This document shows positions 8,865 through 17,398 of a stretch of 64,000 bases of DNA, piece by piece; the stretch's first letter is position 1; each line of letters starts with the position of its first letter. This DNA comes from Streptomyces sp. CCM_MD2014 (GTDB taxonomy: Bacteria > Actinomycetota > Actinomycetes > Streptomycetales > Streptomycetaceae), in the NCBI RefSeq assembly GCF_000772045.1, contig NZ_CP009754.1, positions 7,874,001 to 7,938,000 on the forward strand, in the 5' to 3' direction. The translations under genes were made by a program, and so were the position numbers. The notes beneath the pieces are model-generated. The model was not told where the DNA came from. It did not search any database and was given only the letters and a program-made list of their open reading frames with translations.

Positions 8865-9905
8865 TCAGCCGTGGGGCAGGATCACCGCGCGGCCGTTGAC
8901 CCTGCCGTCGTGCAGCCGCTCGTAGGCGAGCGGGGCGTCGTCCAGCGAGTACGTCTCGGTGTGCACCGACACGACGCCGGAGCGGGCCAGGTTCAGCACC
9001 TCGATCAGTTCGCTGCGGCTGCCCCAGTACGGCGCGTTGACCGACACCTCGAACGGCAGCATCCCGAACCCGACGGGCAGCGACCCGCCGCCGATGCCGA
9101 CCAGCGTGACATCGCCCTCGACGGCCGCGACGGCCCCGGCGGTCTTCACCGTGGGCGCCGCGCCGACGAAGTCGAACACGGCCTCGGCGCCGAGACCGCC
9201 GGTCAGCTCGCGCACCGCGTCCGCGGCCTTCGCGTCCGACAGCACCGCCTCGTGCGCGCCCACCTCGCGGGCGAGCCGCAGCTTCTCCTCGCTGACGTCC
9301 AGGGCGACGACCCGGGCGGACGACAGGGCGCGCAGCAGCTGGATGGCGACGTGGCCGAGACCGCCGGTGCCGATGACCACCGCGGTCGAGCCTGGGACCA
9401 GCTTGGGCAGCGACCGCTTGATGGCGTGGTACGGCGTCAGCCCGGCGTCGGTGAGCGGCACCGCGGCGACCGGGTCGAGCCCGTCCAGCGGGACCAGGTG
9501 CCGGGGGTCGTCGATCAGCAGGTACTCCGCCATCGAACCCGGACGCCCGAGCCCCGGCGGGCGGATGCCCAGCTCGTCGGCGCGCAGGCAGTAGTTCTCC
9601 TTGCCCTCCGCGCACTTGGCGCAGGTGCCGCAGCCCCAGGGCCCGTACACGGCGACCGCGTCGCCCTCGGCGAGACCGGTCACCCCGGCGCCGAGCGCGG
9701 CCACGGTGCCGACGCCCTCGTGGCCCAGGGTGAGCGGCAGCTCGTACGGGAAGCCCTCGGCGGGCCAGCTCATCACCGCGATGTCGGAGTGGCAGACGCC
9801 GGCCGCGGTCACCTTCAGCAGCACCTGGCCGGGGCCGGGTTCCGGGTCGGGGACCGTGACGACCTCGGGCGGAGCCCCGATGGTGCGGTACTGCAGTGCC
9901 TTCAT
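8865..9905 (-). CDS. Zinc-dependent NAD(P) alcohol dehydrogenase
   Basis: A 346-residue medium-chain dehydrogenase. Catalytic zinc ligands are in AAGVCHSDI (Cys) and LGHEGVG (His-Glu). The structural zinc loop has WGCGTCAKCAEGKENYC with four Cys. The Rossmann motif is IGTGGLGHVAIQLL. It oxidises an alcohol or reduces an aldehyde; the substrate is unknown. ATG 9905 has GAGGAG upstream. It is the last gene of a leftward TetR-SDR-ADH operon, 48 nt after the SDR, so it is likely induced together with it when the TetR protein releases the operator at 11456-11491. Confidence 0.93.
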   Translation of the reverse strand: MKALQYRTIGAPPEVVTVPDPEPGPGQVLLKVTAAGVCHSDIAVMSWPAEGFPYELPLTLGHEGVGTVAALGAGVTGLAEGDAVAVYGPWGCGTCAKCAEGKENYCLRADELGIRPPGLGRPGSMAEYLLIDDPRHLVPLDGLDPVAAVPLTDAGLTPYHAIKRSLPKLVPGSTAVVIGTGGLGHVAIQLLRALSSARVVALDVSEEKLRLAREVGAHEAVLSDAKAADAVRELTGGLGAEAVFDFVGAAPTVKTAGAVAAVEGDVTLVGIGGGSLPVGFGMLPFEVSVNAPYWGSRSELIEVLNLARSGVVSVHTETYSLDDAPLAYERLHDGRVNGRAVILPHG

Positions 9906-9953
9906 GGACCGAACTCCTCTGTTCTCGTTCCCCCCGGGGTGGACGACCGGTGC

Positions 9954-10745
9954 TCAGACGGCGGTGTAGGCGCCGTCGACCAGGTGGTAGCTGCCGGCGA
10001 CGAAGGACGCGCGGTCCGACAGCAGGAAGGCGATCAGTTCGGCCACCTCCTCGGACCGTCCGAGGCGGCCGGCCGGGTGCAGGGCGACCAGGCCCTTGTA
10101 GGCGGCCTCGTCCATGGTCTTCAGCAGCGGCGTGTCGATGAAGCCCGGGCCGACCGCGTTGATCCGCACGCCCCGGGCCGCGTACTCGGCGGCGGCCGCC
10201 TTGGTCAGCCCGACCACTCCGTGCTTGGCGGCGACGTAGGCGGGGGAGCCGGCGAAACCGACCGAGCCGAGGATGGAGGCGACGTTGACGACGGCGCCGC
10301 CCCGGCCCGTGGCCAGGAGGGCGGGCAGCTCGTAGCGCATCGAGTAGAAGACGCCGTCGAGGTTGGTACGGATGACGCGCTGGTAGGCCTCGACGTCGTA
10401 CTCGCCGGTCGGGGCGCTGGGGCCGCCGATGCCGGCGTTGTTCACCGCGAGGTCCAGCCCGCCGTACGTGTCGACGGTGAACTTGACGGCCGCCTCCATG
10501 GACTCCGGGCGGGTCACGTCCAGCTCGACGGCGGCGGCGCGGACGCCCTGCTCCGTGAGCCGGGCGGCGGCCTCCCCGGCGCCCTCGGCGTTGAAGTCGG
10601 CGACGACGACGTTCGCGCCGCCGGCGCCGAGCCGGCGGGCGGTGGCCAGTCCGATGCCGGAGGCGGCGCCGGTGACCAGGGTGGTACGGCCGGCGAACTC
10701 GGCGGCGTACTCGGTGATGGCGGGGGTGGTGTCGGTGGTGCTCAT
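9954..10745 (-). CDS. Short-chain dehydrogenase/reductase
   Basis: A classical SDR of 263 residues with TGAASGIG (cofactor loop), NNAG, active-site Ser in NVASILG and YVAAK for the catalytic Tyr and Lys. Asp in VVVADF after beta2 suggests NAD(H) preference. It begins 10 nt after the TetR gene stop and precedes the alcohol dehydrogenase, so the three form one transcription unit. Together the two dehydrogenases could oxidise a common alcohol or ketone, but the substrate is not visible from sequence. Confidence 0.93.
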   Translation of the reverse strand: MSTTDTTPAITEYAAEFAGRTTLVTGAASGIGLATARRLGAGGANVVVADFNAEGAGEAAARLTEQGVRAAAVELDVTRPESMEAAVKFTVDTYGGLDLAVNNAGIGGPSAPTGEYDVEAYQRVIRTNLDGVFYSMRYELPALLATGRGGAVVNVASILGSVGFAGSPAYVAAKHGVVGLTKAAAAEYAARGVRINAVGPGFIDTPLLKTMDEAAYKGLVALHPAGRLGRSEEVAELIAFLLSDRASFVAGSYHLVDGAYTAV

Positions 10746-10755
10746 GGTGCTGTTC

Positions 10756-11433
10756 TCACTCTTCGGTGGTGCTGTCGGGGGTCGCGGCCGCGGCCTCCGA
10801 GGTCAGGGCGTCGTAGGCCCGCTCCACGAGGGCGGCGAGGTCTGCGGCTCCCGAGTCCCGCTCGTCGCCGCGCGCCCACAGGCGCAGGGCGGCGATCAGG
10901 ACTCCGGCGGCGGCGTCGACGACCGCGGCCGGGCGCACGTCCCGGGTGTCGTCGATGCCGAGCCGGCCGGCGACGATGCGGATCGACTCCTCCTGGGCGT
11001 CGACCCGGATGCGCTGGTAGGCGGCGAACAACTCGGGCTCGGTGCCGGCCAGGGCCAGCAGGCGGCGCATCCGGGGGCGCACGTGCCAGGCCGGGTCCTC
11101 CCCGTCGGCCAGCCAGTCCCGCACGGCCCTGCGGTAGGCGAGCAGGGGCGGCTCCGCGGCGGGGCGGGACCGCAGCAGCGCGTTGATCCGGTCGCCGTCC
11201 CGGCGGACGAAGTCGAGCGCCGCGTCCTCCTTCCCGGCGAAGTGCCGGCTGAACGTGCGGCGCGTGACGTCCGCGCGCTCGGCGATCGCCTCCACCGTGG
11301 TGGCCGCCGGTCCGCGCTCCAGGATCAGGTCGCAGGCGGCGGTGGCCAGCGCGTCGCGGGTCTGCCGCGCCTTGCGCTGCCGCCGGTCCCCGGTGGGGTC
11401 CTCGGCGGTGCGGGAGGGCTTCGTTGCCGTCAT
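10756..11433 (-). CDS. TetR-family repressor
   Basis: A regulator of about 225 residues. The N-terminal HTH reads TVEAIAERADVTRRTFSRHFAGKEDAALDFV, the usual TetR signature, followed by an all-helical ligand domain. I chose ATG 11433 (MTATKPSR); the longer frame would run through the operator at 11456-11472. It is first in an operon with the downstream SDR and alcohol dehydrogenase, which suggests it senses a substrate or product of those enzymes and regulates itself. Confidence 0.9.
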   Translation of the reverse strand: MTATKPSRTAEDPTGDRRQRKARQTRDALATAACDLILERGPAATTVEAIAERADVTRRTFSRHFAGKEDAALDFVRRDGDRINALLRSRPAAEPPLLAYRRAVRDWLADGEDPAWHVRPRMRRLLALAGTEPELFAAYQRIRVDAQEESIRIVAGRLGIDDTRDVRPAAVVDAAAGVLIAALRLWARGDERDSGAADLAALVERAYDALTSEAAAATPDSTTEE

Positions 11434-11455
11434 GCCTTCGAGCGTACACCCGGAA

Positions 11456-11491
11456 ATGTCCCAGTGGGACATGTGACCCGATGGGACATGT
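11456..11491. promoter_or_regulatory. Palindromic TetR-type operator with an extra half-site
   Basis: The palindrome ATGTCCCAGTGGGACAT (11456-11472) is exact, 8+1+8. A second copy of the right half, TGGGACATGT, lies at 11482-11491, 17 nt downstream of the first (11465-11474). It sits 22 nt upstream of the TetR start codon, so autoregulation of the operon is the simplest reading. Confidence 0.75.
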
Positions 11492-11535
11492 CGTGGGCGG
11501 GCGGGAGCGGCCCGCCGTGCGGCCCGCGGCGGGTC

Positions 11536-12408
11536 TCACCCCGCCCGGCGCAACGCGGCGCGCGCCGCCGTGACGGCCTGCTCGGCGTATCCCCGCCCGA
11601 AGAGCACCGCGTGCACCAGCAGCGGGAAGAGCTGGTGCACGCCGATCCGGCCGGCCCAGCCCTCGGCGAGCGGAGCCGCCTCCTCGTAACCCGCCAGGAT
11701 CCGGTCCAGGTGGGGACAGCCGAAGAGGTGCAGCATCGCCAGGTCGGTCTCCCGGTGCCCGCCGTGCGCGGCCGGATCGATCAGGTGGACGTGCCCGTCG
11801 GCGCCCCACAGCACGTTGCCGTTCCACAGGTCTCCGTGCAGCCGCGCCGGCGGCTCCGCGGGCCCCGCCAGTTCGGGCAGCCGCTCGCAGACGCGCTCGA
11901 CGTCGGCCGCCTCGCCCGCCCGGACGGTGCCGGCGTCGACCGCGCGGCGCAGATACGGCAGTACACGATGCGCGGCGTACCAGCGGGGCCAGTCGTCCCC
12001 GGTGACGTTGCGCATCGGGGCGAGCCCGATGTACGCCTCCTCGGGTCCGCCGGGCGGCGCGGCACCGAAGGCCGGCGCCCCGGCGGCGTGCAGCCCGGCC
12101 AGATCCCGGCCGAACCGCACCGCCGCGCTCGCGCTCGCCGGTCCCTGCGCCACCCGGCCGGAGACCAGCCGGCGCTCGTCCACGCCGTACACCACCGGGA
12201 CCCGCACCGTGCCCGCGTCGGCCAGCCAGCGCAGCCCCGCGGCCTCCGCCCGCGCCGCGCCCGGGGCGTCCGCGAGTTTGACCACGACCGTGCGGCCGTC
12301 GTCGAGGCCGACTTCGGTGAGCGCCCCGGACAGCGGGCGCTCACCGGTCACCGCGCGACCCGTGAACCGGGCCGCCGCGGCGGCCGAGGACGTACTGACG
12401 GAACCCAT
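11536..12408 (-). CDS. Fructosamine kinase family protein (aminoglycoside-phosphotransferase fold)
   Basis: A 290-residue small-molecule kinase. Family members phosphorylate ketosamines on glycated proteins or free glycated amines. Visible motifs are the catalytic loop RLHGDLWNGNVLW and the metal-binding IDPAAHGGHRETDLAM, both typical of the family, with VVVKLADAP holding the ATP-binding Lys. Length is normal. ATG 12408 lies 6 nt after TAGGCT, so the mRNA may be leaderless. It stands alone on the minus strand. The substrate is inferred from the family only. Confidence 0.88.
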   Translation of the reverse strand: MGSVSTSSAAAAARFTGRAVTGERPLSGALTEVGLDDGRTVVVKLADAPGAARAEAAGLRWLADAGTVRVPVVYGVDERRLVSGRVAQGPASASAAVRFGRDLAGLHAAGAPAFGAAPPGGPEEAYIGLAPMRNVTGDDWPRWYAAHRVLPYLRRAVDAGTVRAGEAADVERVCERLPELAGPAEPPARLHGDLWNGNVLWGADGHVHLIDPAAHGGHRETDLAMLHLFGCPHLDRILAGYEEAAPLAEGWAGRIGVHQLFPLLVHAVLFGRGYAEQAVTAARAALRRAG

Positions 12409-12744
12409 GCCACGAGCCTAGGACCGCACCACGGCCGAGCCGGTCCACGCCACGGCGGACCGGTGCCGTCTCGCGGTGGGCCAGGAGCACGCCCGGGGAC
12501 GCCGGGGTCCGTGCGGCCTTCGGCCCGGCCGTGCCGAATTCGGCCGACCCGCGGCGGTGCGGCGGGCGGGGCGCGCCCGGTCCCGGCGCGCCCGTAGGCC
12601 GGGAGCGGGCCGGGGCGGCCGGGCTCGTACCGTGGCCCGGCGGGTGCGCGCCGCGTCCGGAGCGCGGCCCAGGCTGCCGCCGACACGGTGAAAAGCGCGG
12701 GGTGCGCCGATCGGACACCCCGGACACGGGGGAGCAATGGGACT
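12409..12744. other. Intergenic stretch without a supported gene
   Basis: 336 nt between divergent genes. It is very C/G-rich, without the third-position periodicity of neighbouring genes on either strand. The left end holds the TAGGCT -10-like element of the fructosamine kinase gene and the right end the GGGGGAG ribosome-binding site of the next gene. Nothing else was recognised. Confidence 0.5.
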
Positions 12745-13068
12745 ATGACCAGTTCAGCGTTTCATCGCACGATCACCCTGCCCGCCCCCGTGTGCCGGCA
12801 GGCCGCACAGCACCTCGAGCAGGCGGTGCACAAGGCCATCGACGGCGCCGCCACACCGTGGCGCGCGTTCCGCGGGGCCGACGGTGACGACTTCGCGTTC
12901 TCCGTCCCCGTCGTCGAGCAGGCCGCGGGCTGTCTGCTGGTGCTGGCCGCCGAGAGCGCCCAGAGCCTGCGGCCCTCCGCGCTGCGGGCCCTGATCACCG
13001 TCGCCCTGCATCTGCGCGACGCGGCCGAGGCGGTCCGCCGCCCGGCGGTCCCCAGCCCGGCCTGGTGA
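12745..13068 (+). CDS. Small protein of unknown function
   Basis: I do not recognise this 107-residue protein. It starts at ATG 12745 (MTSSAFHRT) with GGGGGAG about 11 nt upstream. It looks like a compact alpha/beta domain: a beta-like start (HRTITLPAPV), a helix (QAAQHLEQAVHKAI), an Asp-rich turn (RGADGDDFAF), a hydrophobic strand (VVEQAAGCLLVLAA) and a C-terminal helix (LRALITVALHLRDAAEAV). There is no signal peptide or transmembrane helix. Codon use is normal for the window. It ends 60 nt before the next gene on the same strand. Confidence 0.7.
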   Translation: MTSSAFHRTITLPAPVCRQAAQHLEQAVHKAIDGAATPWRAFRGADGDDFAFSVPVVEQAAGCLLVLAAESAQSLRPSALRALITVALHLRDAAEAVRRPAVPSPAW

Positions 13069-13128
13069 GCGCGGAGCCCGCGGAAAACACCGTGCCCCGG
13101 CCCTGAACGTGTGCTTGGCTCGGACGCC

Positions 13129-13896
13129 ATGGAGTACACCCGATTCCTCGACTGCCTCGCGGCCGACCACGACCGGCTGCGGGCCGTCGTGGAGAGCGGC
13201 GCCGACGCCCCCGTGCCGACCTGCCCCGGCTGGACCGTCGCCGATCTGACCCGCCACGTCGGCGCGGTCTACCTGCACAAGACCGCCGCCATGCGCGACG
13301 GGGCGGAGCCCGAGACCTGGCCGCCGAAGGAGTTCGCCGACGAGGCGCCGACGGCACTGCTCGACCGGGGCTACACCGCGCTGCGTGCCGAGTTCGCCAC
13401 CCGCGCCCCCGAGGACCCGGCCGCCACCTGGTACGGCCCCGACCAGAGCGTCGGTTTCTGGATCCGGCGGATGGCGCAGGAGACCGTCGTCCACCGCATC
13501 GACGCCGAACTCGCCACCGGCCGTCCCGTCACCGCCGTGCCCGACGACCTCGCCGTGGACGGGATCGACGAACTGCTCAAGGTGTTCGCCGCGTACGCCG
13601 TGAGCGAGTGGGGCGACTACTTCACCGACATCCTGGACGGCTCGCCGGGGCGTACCTTCCTGGTCCGGGCCGGCGACGACGCGGCGTGGCGGGTGCGGAC
13701 CGGGCCGGGGGAGTTCACCGTCACGGACGGCGCGGGCGACGGCACGGCCGACGTGACGCTGAGCGGCTCCCCCCAGAGCGTGCTGAGGTGGCTCTGGAAC
13801 CGGGCGGGCGACGACGGGGAAGGCGGCGTGAGCGTCGAGGGAGCTTCCGAGGCCGTGACGGAACTGCGGCGCTGCCTCGTCGTCGCGACCCAGTGA
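13129..13896 (+). CDS. Maleylpyruvate isomerase family mycothiol-dependent protein
   Basis: A 255-residue protein of the MDMPI/DinB-like fold. Proteins of this family use mycothiol, the actinobacterial thiol, for isomerase or transferase chemistry. The N-terminal four-helix bundle has VPTCPGWTVADLTRHVGAVY, with a putative metal-ligand His in DLTRH and another in VVHRIDAEL. The C-terminal part (about 165-255) has the SCP2-like WRVRTGPGEF region. I chose ATG 13129 because family members begin just before the DHDRL helix. The true substrate is unknown; most Streptomyces carry many paralogues. Confidence 0.85.
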   Translation: MEYTRFLDCLAADHDRLRAVVESGADAPVPTCPGWTVADLTRHVGAVYLHKTAAMRDGAEPETWPPKEFADEAPTALLDRGYTALRAEFATRAPEDPAATWYGPDQSVGFWIRRMAQETVVHRIDAELATGRPVTAVPDDLAVDGIDELLKVFAAYAVSEWGDYFTDILDGSPGRTFLVRAGDDAAWRVRTGPGEFTVTDGAGDGTADVTLSGSPQSVLRWLWNRAGDDGEGGVSVEGASEAVTELRRCLVVATQ

Positions 13897-13902
13897 GCGG
13901 AC

Positions 13903-13921
13903 GCCCGGCGCGGGGCCGGGC
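13903..13921. terminator. Short stem-loop between convergent genes
   Basis: A perfect 7-bp stem (13903-13909 with 13915-13921) and a 5-nt loop, between the isomerase family gene and the ArsB-like permease, which converge here. Confidence 0.45.
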
Positions 13922-13929
13922 CGCGGGTG

Positions 13930-15279
13930 TCAGGCGCCGATGACGCGCACCGCCCCCCACAGAGCCGCCGTCGAGGCGGCGACCGTGGCCGGCACGGTGA
14001 GCAGCCCCAGCAGGGTGAACCGGCCCAGCTCCACCTCGATGCCGTGCCGGTGCAGGATGCGCCGCCACAACAGGGTCGCCAGCGAACCGACGTAGGTCAG
14101 GTTGGGACCCAGGTTCACGCCGATCAGTACGGCGAGGACCTGGGCGGGACCGGCGGGCGCGGCCAGCGGGAGCAGGGCGAGCACGGCCGGCAGGTTGTTG
14201 ACGAGGTTGGCCAGCAGCGCGGCGACCGCCGCCACTCCCAGCAGCGCCGGCAGCGAGTCCCCGTCCGGCAGCAGCCGCCCCAGGCCCGAGGCCGGGCCGC
14301 TCACCACCACTGCCTGCACCACGATGCCGAGGGCCAGGACGAACAGGCAGAACAGCGGTGCCGCCGCGCCCACCAGCTCCCGGGGAGCGACATGGCGCCG
14401 GGCCAGGGCCCGCACCCCGAGCACCAGCACGCCCCCGAGCGCCGCCCAGGCCGGTTCCACCCCGGCCGGCGAGGCCAGCGCGAACCCGGCCAGGGTGAGG
14501 GCCACGACGACCACGGTGAAGCGGGGCACCGTGGGCGCGGGCGGCACGGCCGGTCCGGCACCGGCGGCGTGGTCCGGCGCCTTCGCGGGCACGGGGCCGC
14601 CACGCGCTCCCGCGACGGGCACGGGGCCCACGCGCGCGGGCGCGGCGGACACGGGCTCGGCCAGGTCCGCGCGGAAGAAGCGGCGGAACACGGCGTACTC
14701 GACGGCGATCGCGGCCAGCCAGGGCAGCGCCATCAGCGCGGCGAACCGCGTGAAGGTCAGCCCGCTGGCCGTGAACGCCAGCAGGTTGGTGAGGTTGGAC
14801 ACCGGCAGCAGCAGCGAGGCGGAGTTCGCCAGGTGCGCCGTCGCGTACACGTGCGGGCGGGCCCGGGCGCCGGCCCGGGACGCCGTGGCCAGGACGACGG
14901 GCGTGAGCAGGACCGCCGTGGCGTCCAGGCTGAGCACGGCGGTGACCACGCAGGCCACGGCGAACACCCCGCTCAGCAGCCGCCGCGGACTTCCCCCGCA
15001 CCGGCGGGCCACGGCCGCGCCGACCGCCTCGAACAGGCCCTCCTTGGCGCACAGGTACGCCAGCATCAGCACCAGCGCGAGGAAGGCGACGACCGGCAGC
15101 AGCGTGCGGGTCTGCTCCCACGCCTGGTGCGGGGTGACCGTGCCGAGCGCCACCACCAGCACGGCGGCGGGCACGGCGGCCACCGCCTCCGGCAGCCCCC
15201 GGGGGCGCAGCACGGCGAAGGCCAGGACGCCCAGCAGCAGGGCGACGGGGACGGCCTCGGAGAGGACGGTGGTACTCAG
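13930..15279 (-). CDS. ArsB/NhaD-superfamily anion permease
   Basis: An integral membrane protein of about 449 residues with 10-12 hydrophobic segments. It resembles the SLC13/ArsB group: LSLDATAVLLTPVVLA, HLANSASLLLPVSNLTNLLAF and the late repeat GVNLGPNLTYVGSLATLLW are characteristic. It may export arsenite or move another anion. No arsenate reductase or ArsR gene is adjacent, so arsenic is not certain. The start is unusual: GGAGGAG stands 5 nt before a CTG at 15279, and no ATG, GTG or TTG is in frame nearby until inside the first helix. An ATG at 15417 would add 46 non-hydrophobic residues. It is divergent from the hypothetical gene at 15459. Confidence 0.82.
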   Translation of the reverse strand: MSTTVLSEAVPVALLLGVLAFAVLRPRGLPEAVAAVPAAVLVVALGTVTPHQAWEQTRTLLPVVAFLALVLMLAYLCAKEGLFEAVGAAVARRCGGSPRRLLSGVFAVACVVTAVLSLDATAVLLTPVVLATASRAGARARPHVYATAHLANSASLLLPVSNLTNLLAFTASGLTFTRFAALMALPWLAAIAVEYAVFRRFFRADLAEPVSAAPARVGPVPVAGARGGPVPAKAPDHAAGAGPAVPPAPTVPRFTVVVVALTLAGFALASPAGVEPAWAALGGVLVLGVRALARRHVAPRELVGAAAPLFCLFVLALGIVVQAVVVSGPASGLGRLLPDGDSLPALLGVAAVAALLANLVNNLPAVLALLPLAAPAGPAQVLAVLIGVNLGPNLTYVGSLATLLWRRILHRHGIEVELGRFTLLGLLTVPATVAASTAALWGAVRVIGA

Positions 15280-15458
15280 GGCTTCTCCTCCACACCGGTG
15301 AGCCGGGCGGGAACCCGGTGATCGGCGAACGGGGTACAGGGTCGCACCCGGGACCGGGGTCCCGGTCGGCGGGACGTCGTGTGGCCGATGCCACGCCGCG
15401 CGCGAGAGCCGCGCCATGTCCCGCCGGGTGCGCCGCGGGCTACCGTTTCCACGGACCC

Positions 15459-16022
15459 GTGTTCCCCACGACGAGCAGTTCGGACGGCCCGGCAGTGCAC
15501 ACAGATCTCTCCCCCGTCATCGCGGCGACCGCCCAGTGGCTCCCGCGTGCCTACCCGGCGTCCGGCGGCGCGCTGGCCGACGCCCTGTGCGAGGCGCAGG
15601 CCCGGCAGGCCGTGACGGTCGCGGCCCGGCTGCGCTACCCCACCGCCATGGACGTGGCCCTGCTGGGCGTCACGGGTCCCGGCGGGTCCGCCCGGCTCGA
15701 CTGGATCACCGGCGCCGACGGCGCGACGTGCGCCGACCCGGACGCGGACGCCTGGCGGACCTGGGTGGACGAGGTCGCCGCCAGCTGGGCGGCCTGTCTG
15801 CTGACCGACCCGGCGCTGGCCGGGCCGGCCGTCGCCGCGCTGGACGACCGCGGCCCCTCGGCCGGAACGCCGGTGGAGTTCCGGCGTCTGCTCGCACCCG
15901 ACGAGGCGGACCGCCGCGCGGCGGCCCTGCTGCGCCACCCGGACCTCGTCGCCCCCGTCGCCTCCCTGCACCACGCCCAGCTCGTCGCCCGGCTGGATCC
16001 GGGCCAGGCCCTCGTCGCCTGA
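15459..16022 (+). CDS. Hypothetical protein
   Basis: I do not recognise this protein of about 187 residues. The start is uncertain: GTG 15459 follows a TACCGT element by 12 nt, and GTG 15495 (VHTDLSPVIAAT) is the alternative. Neither has a strong ribosome-binding site. Content is a soluble helical domain (PVIAATAQWLPRAYP, ALCEAQARQAVTVAARL) with an acidic C-terminal half, DPALAGPAVAALDDRGPS then DEADRRAAALLRHPDLVAPVA. There is no signal peptide. It is divergent from the ArsB-like permease and convergent with the MFS gene. Confidence 0.65.
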   Translation: MFPTTSSSDGPAVHTDLSPVIAATAQWLPRAYPASGGALADALCEAQARQAVTVAARLRYPTAMDVALLGVTGPGGSARLDWITGADGATCADPDADAWRTWVDEVAASWAACLLTDPALAGPAVAALDDRGPSAGTPVEFRRLLAPDEADRRAAALLRHPDLVAPVASLHHAQLVARLDPGQALVA

Positions 16023-16081
16023 GCCGAGCCCGTCCGGGGGCACGGCGCACACCCGAGGGGGGGAATGACCGGGGTGCGGCC

Positions 16082-17398
16082 TCAGGCGGCAGTCTCCAGG
16101 TTCGCCACCGGGGACACCCGGGGCACCGTCGTCCGGCGTTGGCGCAGGAGGTGGCCCGCGCCGATGGTGCCGGCGATGATCAGCCCGCCCGCGATCAGGG
16201 CGCCGCGCGCACCGGCCAGCTCCATCAGCAGGCCCAGCGCGGGCGGCCCGCCCAGGCTCCACACCGTGCCGATGCTGCCCCACACGCCGAGCACCCGGCC
16301 CCGCAGGTGCGCGGGCGGGTCGGTCTGCAGCACCGCCGTGCCGGCGGTGTCGGAGACGGACTCCACGACGGCCATCGGCAGCACCATCACCAGCAGGACG
16401 GCCAGCGACGGCGACATGCCCGCCACCACCTGCAGCAGCCCGCCCGCCGCCGCCAGCGCGCCCACCACCCGTACGGACGGGCGGCGCAGCCGGGCGCCCA
16501 GGACGGCGCCGACGATGCCGCCGACCGCCAGCACCGTGGACACCGTGCCGAAGGACCCCGCGCCGCCCGCGAGCGGCCCGGTGACCAGCACGGCCAGGGT
16601 CAGCTGGTAGTTGCGCCCGAAGACGGCGCTCACCCCCGTGACACCCGCCAGCGCCAGCAGCCGCGGCCGGCGGACGAAGAAGGCCAGTCCCTCCCGCACG
16701 CTCATGGTGTCCCGCGTAGCGCCGTCCTTCACCTCGGCCGAGTACCCGGCCGCACCGCGCACCGGTCGCAGGAAGGGGATCACCGAAGCCACGAACAGGA
16801 ACGACAGCCCGTTGGCGGCGTAGGCGGCGGCCGTGCCGAGGAAACCGACCGTCACGCCGGCGAGCGCCGCCCCCGTGAGCCGTCCCGCCTGGTGCACCAG
16901 CGCGCCCACCCCGATCGCGGAGGGCACGTCCTCGCGCGGGACGAGGTCGTTGCCCAGCAGGGAACACGCCGGGCCGTCCACGGTGGCGATGACACCGGTG
17001 ACGGCCGCCAGGACCATCAGCGAGGCCACGTCGAGCCGGTCCAGCGCCACCATGAGCGCGGTCGCGAAGGCGACCGCGCCGAGCAGCGCCTGACTGACCG
17101 CGGCCGTCAGCCTGCGCGGCCAGCGGTCGACGGCCGCACCGCCGAACACGCTGATCAACAGGGCCGGCGCGGCCTGGACCGACATGGACAGGCCGGTCGC
17201 GGCGGCCGACCCGGTGATCTGCAGGACCAGCAGGTTCTGCACGGTCAGCTGCATCCACGTACCGGCGTTGGACACGAAGTTGGCGACCGACCACCAGCGC
17301 ATGCTGCGGTACCTCAGGGAGCGCCACGGGGAGGTGCTCGCGGGACCGGACGGCACGGGGGCGGGAGGCGGCGGGGCGGAGACGGGGGAAGAAGACAC
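16082..17398 (-). CDS. MFS transporter (EntS-like multidrug/siderophore exporter type)
   Basis: A 438-residue major facilitator with 12 predicted membrane segments. The opening SLRYRSMRWWSVANFVSNAGTWMQLTVQNLLVLQITGSAAATGL matches the DUF894/EntS group, which exports drugs or siderophores. The conserved loop 2-3 motif is seen as FGGAAVDRWPRRL. The C-terminal half has GSIGTVWSLGGPPALGLLMELAGARGALI. The start is GTG 17398, without a clear ribosome-binding site. It is divergent from the epimerase-like gene across a 440-nt intergenic region with two palindromes. Substrate unknown. Confidence 0.85.
   Translation of the reverse strand: MSSSPVSAPPPPAPVPSGPASTSPWRSLRYRSMRWWSVANFVSNAGTWMQLTVQNLLVLQITGSAAATGLSMSVQAAPALLISVFGGAAVDRWPRRLTAAVSQALLGAVAFATALMVALDRLDVASLMVLAAVTGVIATVDGPACSLLGNDLVPREDVPSAIGVGALVHQAGRLTGAALAGVTVGFLGTAAAYAANGLSFLFVASVIPFLRPVRGAAGYSAEVKDGATRDTMSVREGLAFFVRRPRLLALAGVTGVSAVFGRNYQLTLAVLVTGPLAGGAGSFGTVSTVLAVGGIVGAVLGARLRRPSVRVVGALAAAGGLLQVVAGMSPSLAVLLVMVLPMAVVESVSDTAGTAVLQTDPPAHLRGRVLGVWGSIGTVWSLGGPPALGLLMELAGARGALIAGGLIIAGTIGAGHLLRQRRTTVPRVSPVANLETAA

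Noticed and set aside
13930-15279. Arsenic resistance operon
   Set aside because: No ArsR, ArsC or ArsH gene is adjacent, so the permease substrate is left open.
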